NCBI RefSeq assembly: GCF_002900365.1
Contig: NZ_CP025979.1
Location: 4,092,001 to 4,156,000, forward strand
Length of the DNA: 64,000 nt
Direction: 5' to 3'
DNA from: Escherichia marmotae
GTDB lineage: Bacteria > Pseudomonadota > Gammaproteobacteria > Enterobacterales > Enterobacteriaceae
Of the stretch, positions 54,054 through 63,900 are shown piece after piece; position 1 is the first letter of the stretch, and every line of letters begins with the position of its first letter. The position numbers and the translations under genes are program-made. Below the pieces are notes generated by a model, which searched no databases, was not told where the DNA came from, and saw only the letters and a program-made list of their open reading frames with translations.

Positions 54054-55454
54054 TTAATCCATCTCTTCCGCTGAGGTAATACCCGGCAGAACGCTTTCCT
54101 GTCGGTAGCCACCAGGGAGGATAATATTTAATAAAATCGCAGTTAACCCGCCTGCACAAATAGGGTTTTCAACTAATACATAAATTGAGGCAGGTAATAT
54201 TTTAAAAATTTCGGGGTCGTAGGAGACGCCAAGTCCTAAACCTAAAGAAGTGGCGACAATAAGTGTTTCACGGCGTTTTAATCCGTTGGTGATAATGATG
54301 CGGATACCGGCGATGGCAATCATGGAAAACATCAGCGTCATTGCCCCACCCAGAACTGCTGAGGGAATGGTAGTGAAGAAGCCGCCGATCATCGGAAATA
54401 ACCCGAGGATAACCAACATTACCGCGATGGTTCGCCCGACATAACGTGAGGCGACGCCGGTCATCTGAATAACACCGTTATTTTGCGCAAAGGTAGTTAA
54501 TGGTAATGAGCCGACTGCGGAGGCGATAACAGAAACCAGACCATCTGCCAACACGCCGCCTTTCAGACGTGATTGATATTCTTCCCCCTGAATGGGTCGG
54601 CGGGAAACCATTGCCGTGGCGGTGATATCGCCTACTGCTTCCAGTACGCTAAGTAGATAAATCGTGCCGACCACCAGGAACTGATGAAAGTTGAAACTAA
54701 ATCCGTATTTGAAGGGATGCGGGACGGTGATTAACGGCAGATTGCGCATACTGCTGAAATCTACCATTCCCAGGCATAAGGATGCGATATAGCCGACACA
54801 TAGCCCAATGGCGATCCCGCCCATGCGTAACAACGGACTGCGGCAGCAGTTAAAGCCGATCACCACAATCAGAACCAATAATCCAACGCCGAGGTGTTCG
54901 TAATTGCCGAACGTACCGCTGCTTTTGGCTGCAAATCCACCACCAAAATCAATAATGCCGACTTTAATCAGACTTAAGCCGATCATCAGCACCACAATAC
55001 CGCTGACGGTGGGGGAGATAACCCGACGTAAATAGGGCAGGATAAAAGAAGAACCGACAACCAGAAATGCGCCAACGAAGGAGACGCCGAGTAGCGACGA
55101 CATGATTAATTCTTCGTGAAAACCGTCACTTTTCATGCTGCTGCCTAGCGCAATCATGACCGTAACAAATGAAAAATTAACGGATTGAATTGAGAGCAAA
55201 CCGGAACCCACAATACCGTAACGGTTTACCTGTAACCAGGTGCCAATGCCAGAGGCAATCATCGCCATAGAAACCAGATAGGCGGTCGTTTCTGCAGAAA
55301 GCTGTAAAGCCGCACCAACAATTAATGCGGGGGTCACCATCGGAACAAAAATTGCCAACAGATGGGTAATGGCACCAACAATAGCCTGATGAAAGGGAGG
55401 GCGATCCTCCAGTTCAAATATAAGGTCGGAGCCTGCATGGTTTATATCAGACAT
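54054..55454 (-). CDS. xanQ: Xanthine:H+ symporter
   Basis: 466 residues from ATG 55454 (MSDINHAGSDLIFEL), with aaggagtg upstream. NCS2 transporter; the residues studied in XanQ, TFAQNNGVIQMTGV (about 322-335) and SVLEAVGDITATAM near 272, are present. Brings in xanthine. It leads the xanQ-guaD-ghxQ run on the minus strand. Confidence 0.97.
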   Translation of the reverse strand: MSDINHAGSDLIFELEDRPPFHQAIVGAITHLLAIFVPMVTPALIVGAALQLSAETTAYLVSMAMIASGIGTWLQVNRYGIVGSGLLSIQSVNFSFVTVMIALGSSMKSDGFHEELIMSSLLGVSFVGAFLVVGSSFILPYLRRVISPTVSGIVVLMIGLSLIKVGIIDFGGGFAAKSSGTFGNYEHLGVGLLVLIVVIGFNCCRSPLLRMGGIAIGLCVGYIASLCLGMVDFSSMRNLPLITVPHPFKYGFSFNFHQFLVVGTIYLLSVLEAVGDITATAMVSRRPIQGEEYQSRLKGGVLADGLVSVIASAVGSLPLTTFAQNNGVIQMTGVASRYVGRTIAVMLVILGLFPMIGGFFTTIPSAVLGGAMTLMFSMIAIAGIRIIITNGLKRRETLIVATSLGLGLGVSYDPEIFKILPASIYVLVENPICAGGLTAILLNIILPGGYRQESVLPGITSAEEMD

Positions 55455-55594
55455 CCCTTCACTCCTTTTAAAGTAAATTTGATCATCTGAATCAGTAAAA
55501 TAAATACCCACGAATTTGGGGCGCAGGACGCCTTGAGAACGGCTTATCTCATTTTCGCAGTTACTAATTAGTTATCTTTAATACAAGGGAAACA

Positions 55595-55614
55595 GGCCGC
55601 CGAAGCGGCCATTA
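55595..55614. terminator. Hairpin between xdhD and xanQ
   Basis: ggccgc-cgaa-gcggcc; on the minus strand it is followed by tgtttccctt. It lies in the 165-bp gap and probably ends the ygfK-ssnA-ygfM-xdhD transcript, leaving xanQ to its own promoter. Confidence 0.8.
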
Positions 55615-55619
55615 ATTAC

Positions 55620-58490
55620 TTATATTTTTTTCAGCGCGGTAAGTATTTTCTCCGGTGTGAAATGCCATTCGCGTAGCCAGATGCCGCAGGCATCGTGAAT
55701 TGCGGTGGCAATTGCTGGTGCTGCACCATTTACGCCAATTTCTGAGATCGATTTTGCTCCGAATGGACCGACTTTATCGTCGCTCGGCACCAACACGGCA
55801 CGGAAATCACGCGGGATGTCACCAATTTTGGGAGCACCGTAGCTACGTAAATCACGTGTTAACGGGTGTCCTTCGGCGTCATAAATGATTTCTTCGCTCA
55901 TACTGTGTCCGATAGCACGCAGGGTAGCTCCATAGATCTGTCCCAACGCTAACTCTGGGTTAACTGGCGTACCGCAATCCAGCAATGCGTAGAATTTGTC
56001 CAGGCGGATTTCACCGGTACGCGTGTTGACGGCAACTTCAGCAAAGTTTGCGCCATACGGAAAGGCGAAATCAGGCGTGATGTAGCAGGCTGTTCCCACC
56101 AGCGAACCAAAACCAGTACCGGTTTCGCCTTTATGGGCAATATCCCCGAAACTGACTTCGCCTTTCTTGCCACGAACGACACCTGGCGTTGCCAGTTGGA
56201 CATCTTCCAGTGGTTCATCAAGCATTTGTGCGCCATGAAAGAGAATTTTCTCGCGCAGATTTTCTGCCGCCATACGCGCCGCGTTGCCTGAGAAGCAAGT
56301 ACCAGACGAGGCATAAGCGCCTTTGTCAAACAATGCATGGTCAGTATCACCGGAGATAACATGCACATCCTGAGGTGGACAGTGCAGCACTTCTGCTGCC
56401 AGTTTTGTCACTACGGTATCCAGGCCGGTTCCGATATCAGCACCACCAGAATGGACAATAAAGGTGCCATCAGATTCCAGTTTGATCATGCAGTTAGCCT
56501 GATCGATATCCGGGATCCCCGATTTCTGCATGATAATGGCGACGCCACGACCTGTGCGCCAGTCACCTTCCTGTGATTTCGGTGAAGACCATTGGATCAT
56601 TTCACGACCCTGACGCAGGATCTCTTCCAATGCGCAACTGGCAGCAGAAGGAACGGAGGTTGGCGCTTTACCTTCACCAATCGCACCGAGGATCTTCAGC
56701 TCTTGCCCTTCATGTACCCGGTTACGTTCGATAATTTCCAGTTGATCAATCTGTAATTGTTCAGCAAGTTCTGCTAACGCCATGGTGATAGCAAAGTTAC
56801 CTTTTGGCGCGCCATAGCCCTGATAAGCACCATTTGGACAAATGTTGCTGTAGTAGGTGGTGACCTGAAAATCGACGTTATCGCACGGGTACAGCGGCAA
56901 CGACAGCGCCGGTCCGTTACACGGTACGGTGAGTGAGTGGTTGCCATAAGGGCCCGTATTGGCGCGGAAATCCATTTTCACTGCCGTCAGGCGACCATCT
57001 TTTTTTGCCCCCAGTTTGACAGTGACTTTCGCGACGTGACGAGAGGTGTTAGCAATAAACTCTTCTTCACGGGTGTAGTGGAACAGTACCGGACGCCCGG
57101 TCACACAGGTTGCCCAGGCGCACACTTCCTCCAGCAGGATGTCCTGTTTGGAGCCGAAACCGCCGCCCACGCGTTCTTTAATGACATGAACTTTATGCTG
57201 TTTCATACCAACGAGACGCGCTACCTGACGGCGCAGGTGCCACGGTACTTGGGTGGAGACGTGGATCACCAGCCGATCGCCATCCATACGGGTAAAGCAG
57301 ATATGTGTTTCAGTCGGGCATTGTTGTGCCTGAGTTGAATTATAGGTTCGCTCAATGATCACATCAGCATCAGCGAAGCCTTTGTCCATATCACCGATAT
57401 GACCATGAATGCTGGCGGCAATATTTTTACGTGGGCGAGAACCGATAGGGAAGTTAATGATCATATGCTCGCCGCGCTGGGCCGCGTGGCTATTGTCTTC
57501 TTCCAGCGTCTCTGGCGCACCAGCGACGTACACCACCGGTTCATCGTGAACGACAGGGGCATCTTCCGCCATTGCTTCGTCAATCGACATTACCGGTTTA
57601 AGCACTTCATATTCAACGTCAATGAGCTTCAGTGCTTCGAGCGCAATTTCTTCACTTTCGGCAACGATCGCAGCAACTCGATCGCCAACGTGACGCATTT
57701 TTTTGCCGAACATGCGACGGTCGAGCGGTGAAGGTTCTGGCGCGCTTTGACCACCAGGAGTGTAGTAAATATCCGGGCAGTTGAGATGAGTGATAACGTG
57801 AACGACGCCCGGTAAGGCTTCGGCTTTGCTGACATCCAGATGAGTAATCAGTGCGTGAGCATGTGGGCTGCGTAACATTTTAATGACGCAGGCGTCAGCC
57901 GTTACGCGGTCTTCAACATAGCAGGGTTTCGCCTGCACCATTTTAGCAGCATCGGTTTTGGGGTAGTGCTTGCCAATAACTTCAAGGTCGTTACGGAAAG
58001 TGGGGGCGATGTCAATCGTGGCACGCGGGTTATTTTTACGCGCAATAGCCAGTTCAATGACTTGATAGTATTGCTGCCAACCCGCATCGCGGCTGAACAG
58101 ACCAGAAAGCGCGTCGTCGATCTCTTCGCGGGTTGGCTCGGCAATGCGATCGAGTAGATCGGTAATAATCAAAGATGCTGCCGGATCGTTATAACCGGAC
58201 TGCACCACGCCAACATCAACCATTGCCTGTTGAACCAGGCTTAATTCGTTCCATTTGCCTAAGGATTCTGCGGTGCGAATGTTTGCTTTTTCTAACTGTG
58301 CTGTAATCAGCAAGGAGGCATTAACGATGTTGCCGTTAAAAAGAATCGCATCAGAACCGGCGAAACCGAAACCATCATCACTGTTGCGCACGGAGTGCAT
58401 ACCCATACCAAACAACAGCTTTTGCACGTTTTCGCCAGGGTTAACGGTTAGCCCCTGGGGTGCGCCATTTAAAGTAAAGTGGATGATCAT
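55620..58490 (-). CDS. xdhD: Molybdenum hydroxylase XdhD (xanthine dehydrogenase family)
   Basis: 956 residues. Residues 1-160 resemble the 2Fe-2S module of xanthine dehydrogenase in layout (LTVNPGENVQKLL, then SDAILFNGNIV), but the cluster cysteines are all replaced: the first cysteine in the protein is at about residue 190. The large Mo-cofactor domain follows, with RRMFGKKMRHVGD near 265, GGGFGSKQD (about 420), PYGNHSL and the catalytic-glutamate region near the end, FGAKSISEIGVNGAAPA. Its ygfM partner overlaps by 4 bp. It has been linked to purine oxidation and selenate reduction; substrate is not certain. Confidence 0.93.
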   Translation of the reverse strand: MIIHFTLNGAPQGLTVNPGENVQKLLFGMGMHSVRNSDDGFGFAGSDAILFNGNIVNASLLITAQLEKANIRTAESLGKWNELSLVQQAMVDVGVVQSGYNDPAASLIITDLLDRIAEPTREEIDDALSGLFSRDAGWQQYYQVIELAIARKNNPRATIDIAPTFRNDLEVIGKHYPKTDAAKMVQAKPCYVEDRVTADACVIKMLRSPHAHALITHLDVSKAEALPGVVHVITHLNCPDIYYTPGGQSAPEPSPLDRRMFGKKMRHVGDRVAAIVAESEEIALEALKLIDVEYEVLKPVMSIDEAMAEDAPVVHDEPVVYVAGAPETLEEDNSHAAQRGEHMIINFPIGSRPRKNIAASIHGHIGDMDKGFADADVIIERTYNSTQAQQCPTETHICFTRMDGDRLVIHVSTQVPWHLRRQVARLVGMKQHKVHVIKERVGGGFGSKQDILLEEVCAWATCVTGRPVLFHYTREEEFIANTSRHVAKVTVKLGAKKDGRLTAVKMDFRANTGPYGNHSLTVPCNGPALSLPLYPCDNVDFQVTTYYSNICPNGAYQGYGAPKGNFAITMALAELAEQLQIDQLEIIERNRVHEGQELKILGAIGEGKAPTSVPSAASCALEEILRQGREMIQWSSPKSQEGDWRTGRGVAIIMQKSGIPDIDQANCMIKLESDGTFIVHSGGADIGTGLDTVVTKLAAEVLHCPPQDVHVISGDTDHALFDKGAYASSGTCFSGNAARMAAENLREKILFHGAQMLDEPLEDVQLATPGVVRGKKGEVSFGDIAHKGETGTGFGSLVGTACYITPDFAFPYGANFAEVAVNTRTGEIRLDKFYALLDCGTPVNPELALGQIYGATLRAIGHSMSEEIIYDAEGHPLTRDLRSYGAPKIGDIPRDFRAVLVPSDDKVGPFGAKSISEIGVNGAAPAIATAIHDACGIWLREWHFTPEKILTALKKI

Positions 58491-59266
58491 ACGGCTTCCT
58501 CCCCAGCCTGTTGGCAGTCGGCATAAAGGTCGGCCACCAGAGCTCCCGTGATATAGCGTTTATACGCTACGCTCCCCCGCAAATCTTCCTGGGGGAAAAT
58601 GGCGTTGGCGACGGCCTGTTCAAGTGCATTGCCTTCCAGGTTTTGTTTTTCGACATCGTGCAGGCGCAGGGCTTTACTGGCAACGCCATCCAGCGCAATT
58701 CGCAGTCCGTCGTGGTCAGTTAATGCAACGGCTGCAGTCACCACTGTTAACCCCGCCCGGGAACGGCTAATTTTACGGGTCGCACAGGTGCGATACGGAT
58801 CTTTAATGATGATTTCGGTTAGCAGGCGATCGCCCGGATCGGCCAGATAGCTCTCAATCGACAACGTTTCGCCATTGCCAAAGACCAGTTCTGCATCCAG
58901 TGCTAACAGAACCGGAAGAAGAACGGACTTTTCCTGCCGGGCCGCTATTTCGCCGCCGATAGTCGACTGATTTCGTACATGACGAGAGTAGACAAAGCCG
59001 AGAGCTTCACGCAGTGCCACTGGAATAAATCGCGCATCGCGCAGTGGTTGTAAGCGCGACATTGCGCCAATACGCAGTGCGCCGTTATCCCAGTCAATCC
59101 AGTCCAGTTCCAGATCCTGCAAGGAAATAGCAATTTTTTTATTGGTACGGGTTGGCGTGGCGTTGAGTTTGCTGCCCCCGGCAAACCAGACGGCTTCATC
59201 CTGGTAGCGGCGCTTCAGTTCCAGCGCCTGTTCTACAGAGTCGGGCCTGAAAAATTGTTCAATCAT
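58487..59266 (-). CDS. ygfM: FAD subunit of the XdhD molybdenum hydroxylase
   Basis: 259 residues with the FAD loops of the CO/xanthine dehydrogenase medium subunit: FAGGSKLNATPTR (about 29-41) and STIGGEIAARQEKS near 102. Overlaps xdhD by 4 bp, so the two are made together. It presumably moves electrons between the Mo site and a redox carrier such as YgfK. Confidence 0.92.
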   Translation of the reverse strand: MIEQFFRPDSVEQALELKRRYQDEAVWFAGGSKLNATPTRTNKKIAISLQDLELDWIDWDNGALRIGAMSRLQPLRDARFIPVALREALGFVYSRHVRNQSTIGGEIAARQEKSVLLPVLLALDAELVFGNGETLSIESYLADPGDRLLTEIIIKDPYRTCATRKISRSRAGLTVVTAAVALTDHDGLRIALDGVASKALRLHDVEKQNLEGNALEQAVANAIFPQEDLRGSVAYKRYITGALVADLYADCQQAGEEAV

Positions 59267-59282
59267 CTTCTTTCCTTATTTA

Positions 59283-59307
59283 ACCCTCTTCCCTGAAGGA
59301 AGAGGGT
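59283..59307. repeat. Perfect 10-bp hairpin between ssnA and ygfM
   Basis: accctcttcc and ggaagagggt pair around ctgaa in the 50-bp gap between ssnA and ygfM. It has no T run on either strand, so it is more likely an mRNA processing or stability element than a terminator. Confidence 0.65.
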
Positions 59308-59316
59308 ATAGGTCAT

Positions 59317-60632
59317 TTATGCCAGCGCATCCATCCGACGCCACATACTGGCGGCGGCTTTTCTGGCTTGCGCATAAATGGAATCGCAATCGAAGTTAAA
59401 CTGACGATCTTCGTAGACCATCACGCCGTTAACCATCACGCTGTTAACGCTGCCTGAACCCATACCGAAGGCGATGTGGCCTGCAATATTGTCTGCCAGC
59501 AGCGGCGTTGGCGAGTTGTAATCGCAAATGGTTAAATCTGCTTTATAACCGGCTTCCAGAAGGCCAAATTTCGCACCAAAGTTGCGGCTCATCAGTTCGT
59601 TGCCGTTAGTCAGCGCTCTGGCAAAACTGTCTGGCCACAGTGGGCCACCAGAGTCACGATGTTTAAAGAAGGCGAATTTCATCTCTTCAAACATGTCTGA
59701 ACCGATGCCGTCAGTTCCCAGTGCCAGATTGCGAATGTCGCTAAGATGATGGTTGTAACCAACATGGTTGTTCATGTTTGAACGGGCGTTATGTACCAGG
59801 AACGCGTCACGTTGGTTAAGCAGGGCAATATCCTCTTTCGACAGATACAGTCCATGAGCGACCAGCGTTTTGCTATCGATGAGATCGAATTGCGCCAGGC
59901 GTGCCAGCAGATCTTTTCCGTACCTGTGGTGACTGTAAGAAACGTCGTAAAGGTCTTCCGCAGCGTGTATGTGTAAACCACGGCCTGTGGCTTTCACTGC
60001 TTCGCGCAGCATTTCCAGACCAACATCTGGCACGGTAAACGGCGCGTGAGCACCGATATGCGCTTCTACCAGATACGGCTCGCTTGCCGCTTTCTTCGCG
60101 TCGTCAATCTGACGGGCGAAACGGATGTTTTCCTCTACCCCATCCTGCAACTCTTTAATACCGTTATTACGATCTGTTGTTTCAAAACAGGTCATCGCAC
60201 GTAGACCAACTTTTAGAAATGCGTTGCGCAACGTCGAGAGCGATCCGCCGATATAAGCCGGAGAGGCATGGTGATCGATAACCGATGTACATCCGCTCTT
60301 AATCGCTTCCAGTGAACAAATCAGCCCGCTGTAATAGAGCGACTCTTCATCAAGGGCGCGATCGAGTCGCCACCAGAGATTTTTTAGCGTTGAGATGAAG
60401 TCCGGGCAGGGGGCAATATTCGCCATAATTCCGCGGGAAAGCCCCGAGTAAAAATGGTTGTGCGAGCATACGATCCCTGGCATCACAATCCGGCCATGCA
60501 TCTCTTTGTAGCTGGCTTCAGGGTAGCGGTGTGTATAGCGATAATGACATCATTTTCGATGGCGATATCGACGCCTTCCTGCACTTTCGCCGGGTGTAGC
60601 TGTACTGCAGTGACATTCTTCAGAATCAACAT
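59317..60632 (-). pseudogene. ssnA: Amidohydrolase SsnA, frameshifted
   Basis: The natural start ATG 60632 (MLILKNVTAVQLHP, two bases after the ygfK stop) reads through IENDVIIAI and then runs out of frame to a stop at 60483. The rest continues in another frame from RYPEASYKEMHGRIVMPG to MWRRMDALA. From 60632 to 59317 is 1316 bases, 13 fewer than the 1329 expected for the 442-residue protein. The missing residues (about GDALT) place a 13-base deletion at the junction 60534/60535. The metal-binding SHNHF remains in the downstream frame. A product from an internal ATG would lack the first beta domain. SsnA belongs to the anaerobic purine-breakdown cluster. Confidence 0.88.
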
Positions 60633-60634
60633 GA

Positions 60635-63600
60635 TTACACCTCCACGCGGCCCAGCAGATAATGATGATGCTGGTGAATATGGCTGATAATGCGGCACAT
60701 ATCGTTCAGCTCTGGCGGTACGTTGTTGAACTGGCCTTTGCTATTAATGTTCAACACCCAGCTTTGGTTATTCAGACGTACGCTTACCCGATCATCTTCC
60801 ACCAGGAAGCCAGGGTTGCTGCTGTTATCAAAGTCTTGCGACAGACTGAAGACGGTGATTTTGTCTTTGTACGGTTTACCGTTCCATGGACAGAACTGAG
60901 CACAGTTACCGCATTCGTTGCAGTAGGCATCAAGGTGCAGCGTCTGGAAACGGTTCTGGAAGCCAGGAACCGTAATTGAGATGTTGGCGCGGTTCGGGCA
61001 GACATCCACACACTTGCTGCAAACGTAGTTACATTCAAGGCAGCGCGCGGATTCCTGAGCGACAAATGCGTCACGATCATCGCTGTTCACCAGGGTGACA
61101 GAGATGTCGCCTTTACGTTGGTAGATTTCTGCCGGGTTAACGTTGTTCCAGTATTTATCGCGCTGGTGGGAACGGATATTTTCCCGGCTAAGGATGGCAT
61201 CGGCTGCCCGACGAGCGGTGCTGACAGCGGCAACGATCGAGGACGGCCCGCGTTGTACGTCACCGATCATAAAGACGTCAGTCAGACGGGTTTCGCCGTT
61301 ATGGTCGACGTCAGGCCAGCCGTTTTTGTCCAGTGGCACACCCATCGCATTCAGGGCTTCGGTATCCTGCTGTTCGCCAATGGCAGTAATCAGGCTGTCT
61401 ACATGCAGCGTTACCGTTTCGTTGGTTTCAACCGGACGGCGGCGACCTTTCTCATCAGGTTCGCCAAGTGACATGACGCGCAATGTTAAGGTGCCATCAG
61501 CATCGAAACGTTGCGGATTGTTCAGGAAACGGAACTCCACGCCATCGTGCAACGCTTCTTCATACTCTTCGCGCCACGCGGGCATCTCTTGCAGTGAACG
61601 ACGGTAAACCACAGTTGCTTTTTCTACGCCCGGAACGCGTAACGCTGCTCGCGCGCAGTCCATTGCGGTGTTGCCCGCACCGACAACCACTACATGTTTG
61701 CCAAGGTTGAGCACCGTACCTTTATTGTACTCGCGCAGGAAGGGGAGTGATTTCCAGATATTCTGGTTGTCGCCTGCCAGTTTCACACCGCTGTTTTTAT
61801 CGGTGCCGGTAGCAATCAGAACGTAGTGGTAGCCCTGATTCTTTAACTGCTCGACGGTCAGTTCCGGTGAGCAGCCATACTCAAATTTCACACCGTGATC
61901 GGCAACAAAATCGATATCGTGCTGAATTAACTCTGCCGGAATACGGAACTGAGGAATGATATTTTTCACCACGCCGCCTGCGTTGGCTTCGCGTTCAAAT
62001 AACGTAACCGGATGACCCGCTCTGGCAAGGAAGTAACCGGCAGCCAGACCTGCTGGACCCGCGCCAATCACGGCAACCGGATGGCGTGAACCGGAACCGG
62101 CAGGTTTGTGCCAGCGTTGCTTATACTCATCCCAGCCTTTTTCCAGGGCGACTTTTTTCAGTTCGCGGATATTCAGTGCGCTGTCGTAATCGAGGCGGGT
62201 ACAGTTGTACTGGCACTGATGATCGCAAATGTGGCCGGTAATGGCGGGCAGCGCATTACGTTGGTAGATGAGTTCCAGCGCATCGGCATAGCGATGTTCG
62301 CCCAACAGTCGAATGTATTCCGGAATATCTTGTTTGATGGCACAGGCAGTGACACATGGAGCAACGTAGCAATCGGTCAGCGGTAGATCTTCTGCCACTT
62401 CAATACGCTCTTCTGGCTTCCAGTGTTTTTGAGTGTATTCCATGGTTAATGCATCTGCTGCCAGCTTGCTCAGTCGTTCAACGTCAACGTGGTTAAGCCC
62501 CCAGGCGTCTGACCCTTCCAGTTCGCGCATACAGGCGCTTAAACGCAGATAGCCGCCAGGTTTCAGCAGGTCGGTTGCCATAGTGATCGGGCGAATACCG
62601 GTATCGAAAATATCGCGGATCGTCAGTTGGCTCGCACCACCGGAGTAAGAAATTGGCAGTTTGCCGTCAAAGGCACGAGACAGAACGGCTGCAACATTGA
62701 TAGAAAGTGGAAACAGCGCACGACCCGACATATACATCTCTTCACCAGGCAGTGCGCCTTTATTGTTGATAGTGCCGAGGGTGTTAGTCAGTTTGACGCC
62801 AAAGCCGAGTGATTTCTCTTTTGCCAGCGCCATCAGGCGTTCCAGCATTTCCAGTGCCTGCGCCAGCTTGAGATCATGATCAAATGATTCTTCTTTTAAG
62901 CCGATGTAATCGAAGCCGCAGCTATCGAGAATCTCGCGAACACGAGCGTAACCTAATAAAGTTGGGTTGAGTTTTACAAAGGTATTCAGCTCTTTTTCTT
63001 CCAGCATGTAGCGGCAAATGGCTTCGATTTCATGCGGAGGGCAACCGTGCATGGTGGAGAGAGTAACGCCTTGTACCATGCTGGTGGGGATGCGTGCCGG
63101 TAATGCCTGTAAATGTTCGCGTTTATCCTGCAAATCGTGACGAGCCAAAAACGCGTCATCCTGAAGCAGTTTATTAAGCGTATCGCGGTATTGAGCGAAT
63201 TTCGGATGGTCAGATGCGTCCATCATATTATCGATGAACTGCTGCATTGGCGGCTGCTTAATACCGTCGAGGTTGTAACCGACGCTCATATTAAAGATGA
63301 ACGACTTGCCTGATTCTGAAGGCTGGAACAGGGCTTCAAGCAGATGCAAGGCAAGCCAGGCTTTAAGGTATTCATCCCACGCTTTAAGCAGAGTGAATTC
63401 GGTAGACCATTCGGTGTTAAAACACTCGTCTTCGGCATCGATACAGGGTTTTTCCAGCTCCAGACGGTCAAGAATTTGTACAGTTTTTAGTTCGATGAAT
63501 CGTCCGCCGGTCAGCCAGGAGGTGACGATGTTTTGCGCGAGCTGTGTGTGCGGTCCGGCGGCTGGGCCGACGGGGGTAGCACAGGTTTCACCGAAGACGC

Positions 63601-63733
63601 TAACAGATTTACCTTTTACGGGTGAGTAAAACTGTTGTTCGGGAATACCAAAGATTGAGCGTTGTTGTTGGTACTCATCAAATATGCGCGTCAAAAGTTC
63701 CTCAAACGGAATGGGACGCATAATATCCCCCAT
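60635..63733 (-). CDS. ygfK: Fe-S flavoprotein YgfK (GltD/dihydropyrimidine dehydrogenase-like)
   Basis: 1032 residues. The N-terminal half resembles a dihydroorotate/dihydropyrimidine dehydrogenase barrel (MSVGYNLDGI about 145, KLNPTLLGYARV near 260). The middle is GltD-like, with VAVIGAGPAGLAAGYFL (about 555) and VVVVGAGNTAMDC (about 690). The C-terminus has 4Fe-4S groups CLECNYVCSKCVDVC and CNECGNCAQFC (about 930-985). It probably transfers electrons for XdhD-YgfM; YgfK-YgfM-XdhD were proposed as a selenate reductase, and the cluster is now tied to purine breakdown. First gene of the minus-strand operon; a sigma-54 promoter lies upstream. Confidence 0.93.
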   Translation of the reverse strand: MGDIMRPIPFEELLTRIFDEYQQQRSIFGIPEQQFYSPVKGKSVSVFGETCATPVGPAAGPHTQLAQNIVTSWLTGGRFIELKTVQILDRLELEKPCIDAEDECFNTEWSTEFTLLKAWDEYLKAWLALHLLEALFQPSESGKSFIFNMSVGYNLDGIKQPPMQQFIDNMMDASDHPKFAQYRDTLNKLLQDDAFLARHDLQDKREHLQALPARIPTSMVQGVTLSTMHGCPPHEIEAICRYMLEEKELNTFVKLNPTLLGYARVREILDSCGFDYIGLKEESFDHDLKLAQALEMLERLMALAKEKSLGFGVKLTNTLGTINNKGALPGEEMYMSGRALFPLSINVAAVLSRAFDGKLPISYSGGASQLTIRDIFDTGIRPITMATDLLKPGGYLRLSACMRELEGSDAWGLNHVDVERLSKLAADALTMEYTQKHWKPEERIEVAEDLPLTDCYVAPCVTACAIKQDIPEYIRLLGEHRYADALELIYQRNALPAITGHICDHQCQYNCTRLDYDSALNIRELKKVALEKGWDEYKQRWHKPAGSGSRHPVAVIGAGPAGLAAGYFLARAGHPVTLFEREANAGGVVKNIIPQFRIPAELIQHDIDFVADHGVKFEYGCSPELTVEQLKNQGYHYVLIATGTDKNSGVKLAGDNQNIWKSLPFLREYNKGTVLNLGKHVVVVGAGNTAMDCARAALRVPGVEKATVVYRRSLQEMPAWREEYEEALHDGVEFRFLNNPQRFDADGTLTLRVMSLGEPDEKGRRRPVETNETVTLHVDSLITAIGEQQDTEALNAMGVPLDKNGWPDVDHNGETRLTDVFMIGDVQRGPSSIVAAVSTARRAADAILSRENIRSHQRDKYWNNVNPAEIYQRKGDISVTLVNSDDRDAFVAQESARCLECNYVCSKCVDVCPNRANISITVPGFQNRFQTLHLDAYCNECGNCAQFCPWNGKPYKDKITVFSLSQDFDNSSNPGFLVEDDRVSVRLNNQSWVLNINSKGQFNNVPPELNDMCRIISHIHQHHHYLLGRVEV

Positions 63734-63805
63734 AACCCTCTCCTTAGCTTATACAGATATCATTGAGTGACCGGTATTGATAAATCCGGTGGTTTAAGGG
63801 GATAG

Positions 63806-63821
63806 AGCAACAATCGCACCA
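63806..63821 (-). promoter_or_regulatory. Sigma-54 promoter for ygfK
   Basis: Minus strand tggtgcg-attg-ttgct against the consensus tggcacg-N4-ttgca/t: the GG and GC pairs have the required 10-base spacing and the -12 element is perfect. It starts transcription about 65-75 bases before the ygfK ATG. This fits a nitrogen-related operon driven by an enhancer-binding regulator, several of which (YgeV-like) lie beyond the window in K-12. Confidence 0.7.
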
Positions 63822-63884
63822 CTCTTGCCCGGTTTGCCCGGAAATATAAAAAAATGTGAAGCGCCTCGAAACTTAATGGTTTTT

Positions 63885-63900
63885 TGTGAATGATCTCACA
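63885..63900. promoter_or_regulatory. CRP site upstream of ygfK
   Basis: tgtga-atgatc-tcaca, a perfect match to the palindromic CRP core with 6-base spacing, about 65 bases upstream of the sigma-54 element. It could act on ygfK or on the divergent gene outside the window. Confidence 0.75.
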
